Positions 22,184-34,261 of a stretch of DNA of 64,000 bases are shown here, one piece after another. The position numbers and the translations under genes are program-made. The notes under the pieces were generated by a model that had not been told where the DNA came from, ran no database searches, and saw only the letters and a program-made list of their open reading frames with translations. Numbering within the stretch: position 1 is the stretch's first letter; the number at the start of each line of letters is the position of its first letter. Source of the DNA: Dermatophagoides farinae (lineage: Eukaryota > Arthropoda > Arachnida > Sarcoptiformes > Pyroglyphidae); assembly GCF_024713945.1 (NCBI RefSeq), contig NC_134683.1, positions 2,160,501 through 2,224,500 on the forward strand, in the 5' to 3' direction.

Positions 22184-23185
22184 TTATTTTGTTTCAAGGA
22201 AATTTGTATCCACCAATAATTTCAATGTTTGTAATAATTCAGATTTTACTTTTCGTACATCTTGTAGCATTAATTTTTGAAATAGATTTAAATTTGAATA
22301 TTGTAATATTGATTGCCGATATAATTTTGGTGTACGTTTTTTATTATTATTTGAAATAGTTTTATTGCCATTTTGATTTTTGTTTTTATTTTGAATGACA
22401 TGAGTTTTTTCCACTTTATCAATAATTTCATCAATCATTGATGATATTAGCGTATGATGTTCATTTTGTTTCAATTCATCAGAATCCGAATGTTCACTAC
22501 TACTACTACTAGCATAACCGGAAAGTAGATTTAGTGATGATGATGATGATGAACAAGGTTCAGATGTAGGCAATGAGATTTTTGAAAGTGTAGATGGTAT
22601 GTGGTTTTTGCGTTCATTTTTCGATGGATTACGTTGAATTTGATTGTGAGGACGATTTTTCGAATGATTTTTTTGTAAAGATGAAAATGAATGGCGTTGA
22701 AATTTTCGACGATCACGAAAATTATTACTACGATAATTTTGATTATGTATTCGATACGGATGGCTACTTTTCTGGCCATGATCATCACCATCGCCATCAT
22801 CATTATTGATAATGTTCGATAAACGTGGAAATTTAGATCGACGTTCAGCTCGCCATTTTGATATCTCTTCAGGTGAATCCATTAGAAATCCATCGTTAAA
22901 ACGTTTACATATTTGAAAGTGGTTAATTTTTTTATGAATCAACATTTCATCTTTATTAGCCGTTCGAAATCGACAATCATCAAAATCACAACATTGAATA
23001 TTATTTGAATCTTGATTGCATTTTCTTTTGTTTCCATGATTGTTGAAATTTCCATGAATCGATGATCGTTGAATGGGACGTTGAAAATTATTCATATTTA
23101 TATTCATTGGTCGCCATATTTGATTTTGATCCAGATTTTTATTATCATTTTGATTTTTTTGTAAAAATTTTGGTACTGGTAACAT
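22184..23185 (-). CDS. NUFIP1-like protein, snoRNP assembly factor
   Basis: Single exon, 333 aa, ATG at 23185. A C2H2-type zinc finger lies at about residues 66-89 (CDFDDCRFRTANKDEMLIHK, then NH). It is followed by DSPEEISKWRAERRSKFPR, the NUFIP1 core motif that binds SNU13/15.5K during box C/D snoRNP assembly. The C-terminus (LFQKLMLQDVRKVKSELLQT) resembles the NUFIP1 C-terminal conserved helix. The middle is Arg/His/Asn-rich and probably disordered, as in the family. It acts in the nucleus with the R2TP machinery. At 333 aa it is shorter than human NUFIP1 (about 495 aa), mainly in the linkers. A DRE-like TATCGATA lies about 100 bp upstream of the ATG. Confidence 0.87.
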   Translation of the reverse strand: MLPVPKFLQKNQNDNKNLDQNQIWRPMNINMNNFQRPIQRSSIHGNFNNHGNKRKCNQDSNNIQCCDFDDCRFRTANKDEMLIHKKINHFQICKRFNDGFLMDSPEEISKWRAERRSKFPRLSNIINNDDGDGDDHGQKSSHPYRIHNQNYRSNNFRDRRKFQRHSFSSLQKNHSKNRPHNQIQRNPSKNERKNHIPSTLSKISLPTSEPCSSSSSSLNLLSGYASSSSSEHSDSDELKQNEHHTLISSMIDEIIDKVEKTHVIQNKNKNQNGNKTISNNNKKRTPKLYRQSILQYSNLNLFQKLMLQDVRKVKSELLQTLKLLVDTNFLETK

Positions 23186-23819
23186 TTTAATATCATTGAA
23201 ACATTGAACTCGTGATCAACAATAAAAAAAAATGAAAATAAAAACATGCTTGAAATGCAAACTCTGTTCATAAACACTAGTATATCGATATAAACAAAAC
23301 AATCGAAATTCGAATTAAAATTTTTTTTATTTCATTTTATTTATTATTCACTTTTTCAAATATACAAGTGATTTAAAAATAGCGAGCAAAAAGCAAAGGG
23401 TTATCTCCCAAGAGAAATAGAGCGATAATATAGAATGATGGCAATATCATATACAAAGCAAACAAAAAAAAAAAAAAAAGTTGCGGAATTTTTTTGTTTC
23501 ATGGAATCTTTGATTAGAAAAAAAAAGAATCAATCTTTGTTGTTGAAAAGAAAAAGTGAAAAAATTTATAATACCAATAAAATAAAAATATATGGGGGCA
23601 AGCAGAACAAAAACGAATAAATCATATATGCATGAATGTTTGTATGATAATTTGAGGCACTAAATTTTTTTTTTCTTAAAAATTTTTGAAAAAAAAGAAA
23701 CGGGATGTTAAAAAATAAATGAAAAAAATGGGGCCAGAAAATTGGTATTGAATCAGATATATTCGTGTGTGTGTGTTTGTGTGTAGAATAATAAATTTAA
23801 AATTTTTATATCTGTATAA
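23186..23819. other. Gap between NUFIP1 and PDI
   Basis: It holds the NUFIP1 upstream region, the PDI 3' flank and (TG)n at about 23765-23785. No gene was seen. Confidence 0.5.
23283..23290. promoter_or_regulatory. DRE-like TATCGATA palindrome
   Basis: TATCGATA, the core of the DRE element bound by DREF in insects, lies 98 bp upstream of the NUFIP1 ATG. In insects this element marks housekeeping promoters. Use in mites is inferred. Confidence 0.35.
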
Positions 23820-25349
23820 TTACAATTCTTCTTTCGATTTTTTCTGTCCTTTACGATCATAACCGACCAATTCTTCTGTGGAATGTTCGGCAATATAATC
23901 GATAAAGTTCTGGAGATCACGACCACCTTCATATTTCTGTGCTACTTTACTCTTTGGATACCAATAGATTGTTGGGAATCCATGTACAGTAAATTCTGAT
24001 GGAACATCGTTAGCTGTGGCATCCATTTTGACAACCAAAACATTTGGTTCATCCTTCATTGCTTGACCGAGATCTTCATATGTTGGAGCCAAATTCTTAC
24101 AATGACCACACCATGGTGCATAGAATTCAATAAGAACATCTTTATCATTGTTGATGACTAAATCTTGAATATTTTTGGCAACAGCTGTCTTAACATTGGC
24201 ATTATCATTATTTTCAGGTAATGGTTCAGATTTTAAAAATGGTTCCAATTTTCCGGCACGGAAATCTTCAACAAATTTTTCCAAATTTTCAACCGAGAAT
24301 TTATCTTCCATTTTATATTTTTCACCTTTTTCATTACGTGCAGTTACAACTGGTGTAGCATCACGATCACGTGGTGGTTCAGCACCAAATTCTTCTAATT
24401 CACCGGCGAATTGTTGAGCATTCGAAACGGCAAATGACATTGAATCTTTATAATTTTGAGCAACTTTAAGTATACGATTACGCCAATAATTAGTTCCTTT
24501 GGGATTTTTCACGTAATCAACATCATAAAAAGCAACAATCATTGGTGGTTTGAAATCGCCCATATTCTCTTGTGTACGATGTCCAACAAGACCATGATAA
24601 TTTGAACGAATAAATTCAGTCAAATCTCCACTACCAGAATAATCAACAATATTTGATTCAAATTTGTTCATTGAGATTTTCGGTCGAATAACAAGCACAT
24701 TATTGGAATTCAAACGGATTTGTTCATCTAATTTAGCCAATCGATCAATTTTGTAAACATCTTCTACATCGTTTTGAAATACATGGGCAAAATAGACATT
24801 TTCACGAAGTTTATCGGCAGATTTCATGAATGATGTTTGCATATCGGATGAACCATCTTTTTCGAATATGCCTAATATGATAACATCGGTTGCCTTTTCA
24901 ATGACTGATTCCAATGATGATTTATCCGTAAATAAACGCGATGCTGGACCAACTTTCGATCTCATATATTTAACAATACCATCGGCTTGTCGTGGACCAT
25001 TATATTCGGATGAAAATTCACCATTTTTAAATATCTTTAAAGTTGGATAGCCACTAACACCATATTGGCTACAAACTTCTTTACCTTCATCGGTAGTACA
25101 ATCAACTTTAGCCAACGGAATTGGTGGATCATTATTTTTCAATTTGGCTGCAGCCGATTCATATTCCGGTGCTAGACGTTTACAGTGGCCACACCAAGGT
25201 GCAAAAAATTTTACCAATATCGTATCATGTTGTTGAATGGCCGAATTAAACTGTTCTTGTGTTAAATCAAGAACATCGGAAGCGTTTGTACAATGAAATG
25301 CCAAAAATATAGTGGCCAACACCAAAGTTTCAAACTTTATTTGTACCAT
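23820..25349 (-). CDS. Protein disulfide isomerase, PDIA3/ERp57-like
   Basis: Single-exon 509 aa protein, ATG at 25349, with a signal peptide (cleavage likely after HCTNA at about residue 23). The mature protein begins SDVLDLTQEQF as in PDIA3. The a domain has CGHC at 53-56 in FFAPWCGHCKRLAPEYE, followed by YGVSGYPTLKIF (cis-Pro loop). b and b' domains come next, then the a' domain with CGHC at 414-417 in FYAPWCGHCKNLAPTYEDLG. It ends KSKEEL, a variant ER retrieval signal (KEEL). It forms and rearranges disulfides in ER-folding glycoproteins. Length and domain order match PDIA3 (about 505 aa). It is the upstream end of the minus-strand cluster. Confidence 0.95.
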   Translation of the reverse strand: MVQIKFETLVLATIFLAFHCTNASDVLDLTQEQFNSAIQQHDTILVKFFAPWCGHCKRLAPEYESAAAKLKNNDPPIPLAKVDCTTDEGKEVCSQYGVSGYPTLKIFKNGEFSSEYNGPRQADGIVKYMRSKVGPASRLFTDKSSLESVIEKATDVIILGIFEKDGSSDMQTSFMKSADKLRENVYFAHVFQNDVEDVYKIDRLAKLDEQIRLNSNNVLVIRPKISMNKFESNIVDYSGSGDLTEFIRSNYHGLVGHRTQENMGDFKPPMIVAFYDVDYVKNPKGTNYWRNRILKVAQNYKDSMSFAVSNAQQFAGELEEFGAEPPRDRDATPVVTARNEKGEKYKMEDKFSVENLEKFVEDFRAGKLEPFLKSEPLPENNDNANVKTAVAKNIQDLVINNDKDVLIEFYAPWCGHCKNLAPTYEDLGQAMKDEPNVLVVKMDATANDVPSEFTVHGFPTIYWYPKSKVAQKYEGGRDLQNFIDYIAEHSTEELVGYDRKGQKKSKEEL

Positions 25350-27153
25350 TGTTTTACGATTTTTATTTTTGACAATATAAATAATGATGATCCTGTTTAT
25401 GTCAATAAAGAATTTATTTATTTATTTATTATATGACAATTTAGAAATAAAGATGTTAAAAAACTTATTACCAGAAATATGATTAAAGACAATGAATGAA
25501 AATAAATGCCACGACAACAACAACCAATAAAAAACGAAGACGATGTATGGCGATGATGATGATGATGATGATGAAGATCTGGTCGACGACAACTACAGCA
25601 GGTATATCAAACCAACAGATTACGATGTAAATTGTATTTCAATGAATGTGATGTGATGATTATATTGAAGACAAAAAAAAAAAAAATACGACGATTCATA
25701 CATCAAACACCAACGCAACTTTAAGGAGTATATACTAACACAAACACAGAAGCACACCAACTTCTATAGAAGTTTAATCGAAAAAAAAAATTGAATGCCG
25801 GTTTAACCACGTCCACGTTAATGTATTGATTCAAGCTACTAATAGGGTGGAGCTAATTGATGATTCAAAAATGTTAAGTTGACGTGTTTTAATTTGATAC
25901 GGAGAAAATGTGAATATGAGATGAAAAAAAAATCGAATGCTCAAGTGGCGCCACCGTTCGTGATTGAAATTAGTTCTTTTTTTTTTTAAATTGTCAAAAA
26001 CAAAAAAATTGGAATAAAATAAAATGTCATGTTTTAACGCCAAGTCATCACCATCGTCATCATTTTATAATTAGGTCGTATATAATGATTTTTACTACAA
26101 CAATATACGACATTCAATCATCAATCGATCGATCCCTTTGGAGATTATCTCATCCAAAATACCAATCGATCAAAATTGATCAATAAACGATTTGGCCATG
26201 GATTTCATTCAACAATCATTGTACAACTGGTATTTTATTGATAAATGAGAGAATACTTAAGGTAAGTTAATAAATTAAGCTAAGAATTTTAATTGTTTGA
26301 TTGATTGATGATTGAATAATCGGATTTATAAAATTTTTAGCAATATCTACACCTAACATCAACAGATGGCGTTTCGGTGAAGTTGTTTATTTTTTATTTT
26401 TCAAATTAAAAAATTTGGCGGTTGTACAATTTTGGATTTCGAATCGGGCAATTTCATTTTCATTTTTTTCCGTTTATGATAAGAAGACAATTGTTCCCAT
26501 TTCATCTATTCAATCAACATGAATACTACAAATGAAAAATAATAATCATCTGTTATTGAATAATTGATTTGCATATCATCATCACATTATATATTTTATT
26601 ATTATTGATCCAGAAACAAAAATGGCATTACTATCATAATAATCTTTCTATGTAGAAAAAAAAGAAAGAAGAAGAAAAAAAATTCGGTTACATTCTTGTT
26701 GTTGTTATTCTTGTTGTTGTTGTTGTTATTATTATTGTTATCCCCAAATGGTTACTATGGTTCAAATGTTGATAATCATACAAGAATACAAGAATTTGAT
26801 TAGCCGCTCATTCTTTCCATTACACACACACACACACACACACACACGAATGGTAGTAGTTGTTGTAATAATTGCACCATGATAAACGTTATCGTAATAT
26901 TATGCTTATTCATTTGTATGTAGATTATTAGATTAATCATCATCATCATGATCATCAATAACAACATGGTTATTCTGCTACTTTCTCCTTCGCACACACA
27001 CACACACAGTATTGGTATTCAATTTTAGGTTATATTTCATTTTCTAGTACGGATTATAATTTTTTTTATTTTATTCAATTCTTCTTCTGCATAAGTTTCA
27101 AATGACAATTTGCAAAAGTCCTTGCAGTTTATATGCTAGGTCTGTTGTTGTTG

Positions 27154-27196
<43 letters not shown>

Positions 27197-28124
27197 AGTA
27201 TGTCAGTCAGTAAATGAATACACACACACACACACAATATTCGGTAGAATTTAATCAAAAAAAAACCACGTTGTCAGGCAAAATTATTATTATTATCCAG
27301 ACCAGAATAGAAAAAAAATCCAAGCATATATCCGTGTATCGAATGAGAGAAAAAAAAGAAAGAAAAAAATTATGTTTCTGGAACATAATACACACATACA
27401 CACACACATACACATTACATAGCGTGTATATGATTGATCCAGAAAAAAAAAGATTTCTTCAACTCCTAATGAAAAGAATTATGATGAGGGGGTGGTGGTG
27501 GTGGAAAAAGAATTTTTTTTTCTTTCCATTTCATTTCATCATAGTTAGTATGTCATTTTTTTTATCTTTCGTTCGTTTGTTTGGTTTTTTTGTTTTGGAT
27601 TCTTGGATCAAGTAGCAGCAGCAGCAGCAGCAGTAATATAAACGTGAATATAAAAATAAAATCCAAAGATATCACATTAAACTGACCGACTGATCCATAA
27701 TAATTTTTTTGGGTTTTTTTGGTTCTTATGATGATTATTGCCATTATATAGATCGTGTGATTGTAAAAGCTATGGCTGAATTTTGAAAATGAATACACAC
27801 ACACACAGACACAGGCAAACAATGACCAAGATCATTTTGAAAATCTTTATTTCCATTTTCAACTTTCTCACTGTTTTTCGTTATTTATTTTTTCTTTCAT
27901 TTATAAGTCAAATCTGTGATTCAATATCGATAAATGTTTTATTTATTTGACCATTTATTATATTAATAATTAAGTTTTATAATTCAGTTAAACAAAATAA
28001 AAACAGAAAAAAAAATGAAAAATCAATTATCAATTCTCTCATACTGGGTGTATAATAATTAATTAATTAATTAATCTCCATAATTGAATATATCCATCAA
28101 TTTTATCGTAACACAAAAATTTAA
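25350..28124. other. 2.8 kb intergenic region
   Basis: No gene is supportable. It carries ATG repeats near 25555, a GGCGCCACCGTTCG patch near 25946, GATGGCGTTTCGG near 26363, (CA)n at about 26822-26847 and 26993-27007, a long (TG)n at 27155-27194 facing (CA)n at 27220-27236, and a short (GCA)n near 27615-27635. The frame at 27214-27615 is driven by repeats. Confidence 0.55.
27155..27236. repeat. (TG)20 facing (CA)8, potential hairpin
   Basis: A roughly 40-base TG tract (27155-27194) is followed after about 25 bases by a 17-base CA tract (27220-27236). The two are complementary and could pair within one strand, and the alternating purine-pyrimidine run can adopt Z-DNA. Confidence 0.85.
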
Positions 28125-29611
28125 ATGTCAAAAATATTGCCTTACAACAAAAACAACAATAATGATGATGTTAACCGATCTAAAGAAATTTGTCCACGTT
28201 TGGCTAGTAAATTATTAACTAATGATGATACACCATCACAATCATCATCATCATCATCTAAATTGAAATCTAAAATAAAAATTCGTAATCGATCTCCAAA
28301 GAATAATCACAGAATTCATCGACCATGTCGTGCTTCGGCAGCAGCAGCAGCAGCAGCATCTGCTAGAGAAGAACGTGATAGTTTTAGTTTTTCTAAATCA
28401 AAATTTCCAAAAAATTCAAATCATCGATTATCTCGACATAAAAATAATGATGATGATGATGAAAATCGATCAATTGTAGGTAGAAATAGAAATGGTCGTA
28501 GTATGAAACGAAAAACCACAAATAATGGTCGTTTTCGTGTACCACTAAGATCAAGATCAATATTTGTAAAAATTCGACAAAAAGGAAGAAATTTCGGTAT
28601 CCGTTGTAAAACAAGTGTTGAATTATGGCGTAAATGGATTAAACGTGGTATTAGTTGGGGTAGTAGTAATAATAATAATGATGATAATGTCGAATCGTCA
28701 ATGGCCACACCATCATCATCATCATCAAAACAAATGCTCAACGAAACAATGGTATGTTTTTGTGTTTTTTTTTTTTTTTTTTGAAAAAATTTCAAAATTC
28801 AACTTCCATATTGTTTAATGATCGATGGATAGCCTTCTCATGTATTGGATACAAAGCCAGTGATAAAAATGATACGAAAAAATATCATTACAGATGTGAT
28901 ACAGGAAGAAGATGTAAGATTATTATGATTTTATTTTTCGCATGGAAATTTTTTTTTTTTTTTTGATTTTAAAAAATTTCATTTTTTTCCCTTTTTTATC
29001 ATCATCATCATCATCATCATCAGGAACAACAGGATGAAAAAATCGATGACAATGGTATTCAACCACAGCAACAGCAACAATCACGCAATCAAACAATTAT
29101 TAGGTCAACGGTCAAAATTGAGATTAATAACAATAGTGAAAATGGCGACAACAATAATCAACAACAAAATGAAAGAAAATTATCAACAGTGAATGATTTG
29201 ATTAAATTGAATCGAGTAAAAAATTTATTTAAAAAATCCAGTTTGTCCACAAACAATGATAACAATGGCCATGATAATGGCAATCAAATGACCAACATTG
29301 ACCACAATGATAATGATGATGATGATGATGATCGATTGACCAATGGATCGATTGTAAATAATAAAAAAACATTAACATTACAAAAGACTGAAGATTTGGA
29401 TATGATTAAATCATTGTCCAATGATGATGATGATGATGATAGACTGGCAAATTTAGGACATGATAACAACAACAACGATGATGATGTTGAATGTGGCACA
29501 ACAACAAATTTAAAATCCAATCATCATCATCAACATCATCATCATGAATGCAATAAATCAAATAAAAACGCTATACGAAGAGCATTTATGAAATTACGAT
29601 TATTTTTTTGA
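28125..29611 (+). CDS. Orphan basic/acidic low-complexity protein
   Basis: Three exons join in phase 0: 28125-28751, 28833-28913 and 29024-29611, giving 431 aa. The donors are GTATGT and GTAAGA. The N-terminal part is Lys/Arg/Ser-rich with a poly-Ala run (residues about 70-76) and non-repetitive stretches such as FVKIRQKGRNFGIRCKTS and ELWRKWIKRGISWG. The small middle exon encodes PSHVLDTKPVIKMIRKNI. The C-terminal exon is Asn/Asp-rich with LSTVNDLIKLNRVKNLFKKS and ends RRAFMKLRLFF. No signal peptide, membrane helix or known domain was recognised. The basic patches would suit a nuclear or RNA/DNA-associated protein, but that is a guess. The exon structure rests on splice consensus and on three consecutive phase-0 joins. 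Confidence 0.6.
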
Positions 29612-29875
29612 ACAAAAAAAAAACAAAACAAAACAAAACAGACAAAATATGAATCAATAAATTTGTTGTTGTTGTTTATTTTGTGTCTGTGTGTGGGTTT
29701 TTTTCGAAAGTGGAAACCAGCAAATTAATTAGATTTCAAGCCAAAAAAAATGTAATTTAACGTTTTTTTTCAATGGAGATTTTTATTTTTTATTTTTTTG
29801 AAATTTCCGTTCAATGTAAATTTACAATGTAATTTTTTTTTTCTATTACAAATCTAGTCCAATGATGATTGATCA

Positions 29876-30292
29876 TCAATTAGCCATAACAGTAATTGTA
29901 GCAGTTACTTTTTGCCAACATGATGCTGGCATTCGATCTGTTGAATGTATACAGCTTGTTTGGCGACAATCATCCACTTGTCTTCGTACTGGCCGTTTTT
30001 GTAGCCGCTGTCGTTGTTGATTTTGGCCAAATTTAAAATTTAATCCATTATTACCACCACCACGACCATTATCATCACATTCATAGACAATATTTGCATC
30101 ACAATTATCACCAAGTTGATCACCACAATAATGACCAGGTAAATTTTCTGGAAGACACCAGCAACCATCGACATGATGAACAATATTCATCATCATTGTT
30201 ATCATAGCCATAATAATAATGATTTTATTATTAATTTTAGCCTTGAAATGATAACAATGGTCATTATAATTAAAATTTTTCATTATCATCAT
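29876..30292 (-). CDS. Small secreted eight-cysteine protein, unknown family
   Basis: From the first in-frame ATG (30292) the ORF encodes 138 aa; several downstream Met codons could also start it. A hydrophobic segment (NNKIIIIMAMITMMMNIV) is followed by a mature region with eight cysteines: CWCLPENLPGHYC, DNC, YEC, then a Gly/Asn/Arg linker with a basic site (QKRPVRRQ) and DDCRQTSC ... ASCW. This would suit four disulfides and a secreted toxin-like, inhibitor-like or matrix role; no family was recognised. A possible intron acceptor (TTATCATTTCAAG) just before the hydrophobic segment means the true first exon may lie upstream. Confidence 0.55.
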   Translation of the reverse strand: MMIMKNFNYNDHCYHFKAKINNKIIIIMAMITMMMNIVHHVDGCWCLPENLPGHYCGDQLGDNCDANIVYECDDNGRGGGNNGLNFKFGQNQQRQRLQKRPVRRQVDDCRQTSCIHSTDRMPASCWQKVTATITVMAN

Positions 30293-32006
30293 CAATGATA
30301 TCAGGAAATGAGTTTCAAAATTTCGTTGTTGTTGTTATTGTTGTTGTTGTTGTTGTTGTTGTTGTTATTGTTGTTGTTGTTGTTGTTATTGTTATCGATG
30401 GTCAATACATACATGCACAAACACACGCAATAATAATGATGATTGAATTGAATTGAATTTTGTTCGTACGTCGTCGTTTTTGTTGTTGTCGTTATTGTTA
30501 TTATTCACTCGTCATTTGTCTTTCATAAGCAAAGCCCATCGATCAAAGAAAAAAAACACCAGATCTCAACCGGTTATTATCATTAAATTTTTTTTTTATT
30601 CAATTGAAATTTTTAGACACTTTCACTTTTTTTTTGAATTCAATTCATAATGGCCAGTCGTTGTTGAATATATTGAAAACAAACAAACATTGGTTGTTTT
30701 TTTGCTTGTGTGTTCGCAAATTCAAACAGCCTCTTCCAGTATGTTTTTGTGTATGGTGATTTAAACAAAACAAAACAAAAAAAAAAATTTGTTCAATCAT
30801 CATAAAGATTATTACATCACATTCATATTTGTTGTCCATTGTCCATTTATTTATTCATTCATTCGTTTACTTTTCTCTCAATTTTGTTTTCTTTTCTTTT
30901 TGCAATTTTGAATCAAGCTTGGGCATCTTTCATGTGTGTGTGTTGAAATCATTCCACATAGGTATGTTGTTGTTGTTAAAAAAAAAATCTTCCCTTTCGT
31001 TTTTCTCTATTTGATGGCTGAAATTCATCATTTTGAAATAATTTCAATAAACCGATTATTAAGATGATGATGATGATGATTTATGATTTATAATCATTTT
31101 GATTTAAGTAAAACAAATCGAATGAATCCAAAACAAAAGATATGAGTGGATCCATTCATTCTCAATTGTCATCATCTTTGTTGTTGTTTTTCTTATACGA
31201 AAATTTAGTTCATCATCACATCCACACATCAACAAACACACTACTATACATTGGCATTGGTCTCTTTTTGTTCCGTTGTTATTGTTATTGAATATTGATC
31301 TCAAGGAACATTTCCCGATGTCTCTTTATTTCAAATTTTTGAATTTTTTTTCCAAATATTTGTTACTTTTCTCTCTTTTTATATATTGATGTTTCAATTT
31401 TTTTGTTTTTTTTTTGTTTTCACCATTGTAGTTGTATTCCGATTGTCATTCGATTTGTCATTGTAGTCGTCGTCGTCGTCGTCGTTGATGTCAAATATAA
31501 TAACTTTAAAGTATCAAGATGTTTAAATTTTCCGTTCACATTGTCAAAATAAAAATTGTGGTTGTGCATCACATAAAAGTGTTAATTAAATCAATCAATC
31601 AATCAAAAAATCTAGTAATTAATCGTCAATTTCATTTCATTATTGCCAAATTACGTCATTATTAATCATCATTATTAGCCAATCAATCATCAATTAGCCA
31701 CTTAATAACATAATTATCATCGTTTCGAGTCAAGAAAATTTCAACATTTTTTTTTGCATTATAAAATTTGGTTTTTTTTCTCTTCTTTCTTTCTTTCTTT
31801 CCATAGTTGTCGATCGCTAATTATAGATGTGCGAGTATATAAATTTCTTTTCCCTTTTTTTTTCTTTTCATCGATTATCGATTATCGATTATTCCATTAA
31901 TTGCAATTTGAACATGGAAAAATTCCAGATTTTTTCTGCTTAACTTTTTTTTTATCTGATGTGCGAATTCTTTTTTTTTTTTGATCTGTTTCATTTTCAC
32001 ATTATT
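30293..32006. other. Intergenic, microsatellite-rich
   Basis: It contains a broken (TTG)n array at 30324-30391, ATG repeats near 31065, (GTC)n near 31465-31485 and three ATCGATT repeats near 31868-31890. No gene was seen. Confidence 0.55.
30324..30391. repeat. Interrupted (TTG)n microsatellite
   Basis: About 22 TTG/TTA units, just upstream of the eight-cysteine gene on the other strand. Confidence 0.9.
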
Positions 32007-33485
32007 AATTACAAATATGTGATTGCAATTAAAAACTACACTGTTGTTTGTATTATATTGAAATATAATTTCTTTTCACGTATTTTGAGTTTTTTTTGTG
32101 TGTGTTTGTTTGTGTGGAATTACCAGTTCAAAATAACCATTTAGCGTATTATTTATTCGAATTTATCATTCTATCCATCAATCCATTAGTTTTGCAATAA
32201 AAACAACAACAACAACGACAACAGAAAAAAAAATTTTCTTTATAGTTTCTAGGTCAATCACACGCACACACACACATATATACATTGTTTATCATTGTAT
32301 ATAAAACCAAAAAATAAAAATAAAAATTAATCATCATATTTAGATTCTTCTTCTTCTTTTTCTTCTTCGATTTCAAAGTAGAAAACCTTGAAAAAAAAAT
32401 CTTGTTCAAATGTATATGTATCGCCATATGTTTGTAACAAATGGCAAATGATAACGATCATACAAACACACACACACAACAGACATACAATTAGGTACGA
32501 CAACAACAACAACAATAATCATCATCATATCATATAAAATATTAAAGCGTTTTTTTTTTGGCGATAACGTGCGTGTCAACAGCCAACAACAATGTTGATC
32601 GACCTATCGATCGATCGATCAGTCCATCCTTTCTAGCTAATCAATACCAACATTTTAATAAATTGTGTGTGTGTGTGTCTGTGTGTGTTTGTTTGTTTAC
32701 GAGACCAATCTCAATTTTCTTGGTAGTTATATAAATATAGAAATAGAAATTTTTAACCATACATTTCACAAATACAACATTCGAGAACGAATCGAATATT
32801 TTTTTTTTATTTTTTTTATTTTTTTGATTTTGCCATTCTCACTGATCTATCATCAGTTTGTTTATATCTGGAATTTTTCGTTGACATCGGCTAGAAATAA
32901 AAGTCATCGAATTTCAATCCTGGCCAACAAATTATCAACGATAATTGTTGCTGTGTCTGTGCCTGTGTATTGTATGTATCGTCGCTTCGAGGCTTTGGAC
33001 TTTGGTTTTTTTGTTTGTTTGTTTGTTTTGTTTTCGTTTTCATTTTTTTTCTCGATCATAATCTTCAAGGGAAAAAAACATCATTTTCATTCAAATTAAC
33101 TTTGTGTTTTTTTTGCGTAATTTGAATTTTATGACAAATTCAATTTCTATTATCCACTTAGAACAAAGATAAAGAAAATTATTTTTTTTCGAAATCACTA
33201 AAATAAATCAATCATCATCGTCCATCTTGAGGTAATTTTTTTTTTCATTATTTTATTTTTGATTTCTTTCCTTGTTTTTTTTTTATTTTTCATTCATTCA
33301 TTCGTTAGTTACATTTCATAATAATTTCAACCAATTGTGTGCGTGTGTGTACATGTGATTTGCAAACAAAACAAAGTAATAATTTTCAAGTTTAAATCAA
33401 TCAAACATTTTATTTTTTTTTTTCATTGTTTTTATTGATTTATTAGATTGAATTCGTCATTCAATTCTGTTGAAAATCATGAAAA

Positions 33486-33737
33486 TTTTTTTTTCTATAG
33501 ATAATAAATTGACAAGTGAACAAAACGTCAACAAAAAAATAATAAATTGAAATATATACCAAAAATGGTCCAAAAACAAATATCCACTCGTACGACCGGA
33601 AATCGGTTTAAAAATGCTATATTGATCATCTATTATCTATTGGAATCTTTCGTTAAAATGTTTATACCATTATCGATGATGAAAACAAAAACGTTTAGGT
33701 GCCAAAGTAATAGTTTGGGATGTAAACCAAGAAGGAA
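33486..33737 (+). pseudogene. Truncated SDR gene fragment
   Basis: It matches the first coding part of the intact SDR gene at 39280-40320, including its 5' intron end (TTTCTATAG) and 5' leader, so it is a DNA-level copy and not retrocopied. From ATG 33565 the first 40 codons match (MVQKQISTRTTGNRFKNAIL and on to LSMMK). An internal loss of about 80 bp removes the TGGGSGIG cofactor motif and shifts the frame, and the copy stops after about 110 more bases. It lies before block B, whereas the intact gene lies after block B, so it has been moved as well as shortened. Confidence 0.85.
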
Positions 33738-34261
33738 CTAACTGTCAATCTCATAATCTTTCTATATGAATATGGATGAATATATTAATTTTTAAATAAT
33801 TTTTTTGTTTCATCTGTTGCTTCTTTAATGTCGATGATGATTTAATAGATTCATAGGTATTGACGTCATCTTTGTTTTTGCATTTTTGTTAAATATTCAT
33901 CCACTGCAAAGTGTTTTTTTTTACCGTAGAATCCGGAATTTTTCACATTTGTTGTTGTTTTGCAACCAAAAAAAAAAACTGATAAACAACATCATGATCA
34001 AAAATCGACTTGATGCTATTTTTAGAAACAATTTTCAACAATACCCTTTCATCCCATTTTTTTTTATTGTTCAATACATTATGTCTCGATAACTTTATCC
34101 AAATGAAATGGCTATACTTTTTTTTTCTATATAACACATGCGTGTTTCGTAATCAAGATTTTAGGGTATTTAATTTTCAGGTTTTTTTTTCACATTTCAT
34201 TTTGATTCATTCATAGTCAAATTATCATCATCATCATCATTAATATTGATATTGACATCGA

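Noticed and set aside
32665-33099. 144-codon plus-strand ORF in block A
   Set aside because: The duplicate block at 37353-37628 has a shorter frame after a T-run change, and composition is not coding. It is noncoding promoter or leader DNA.
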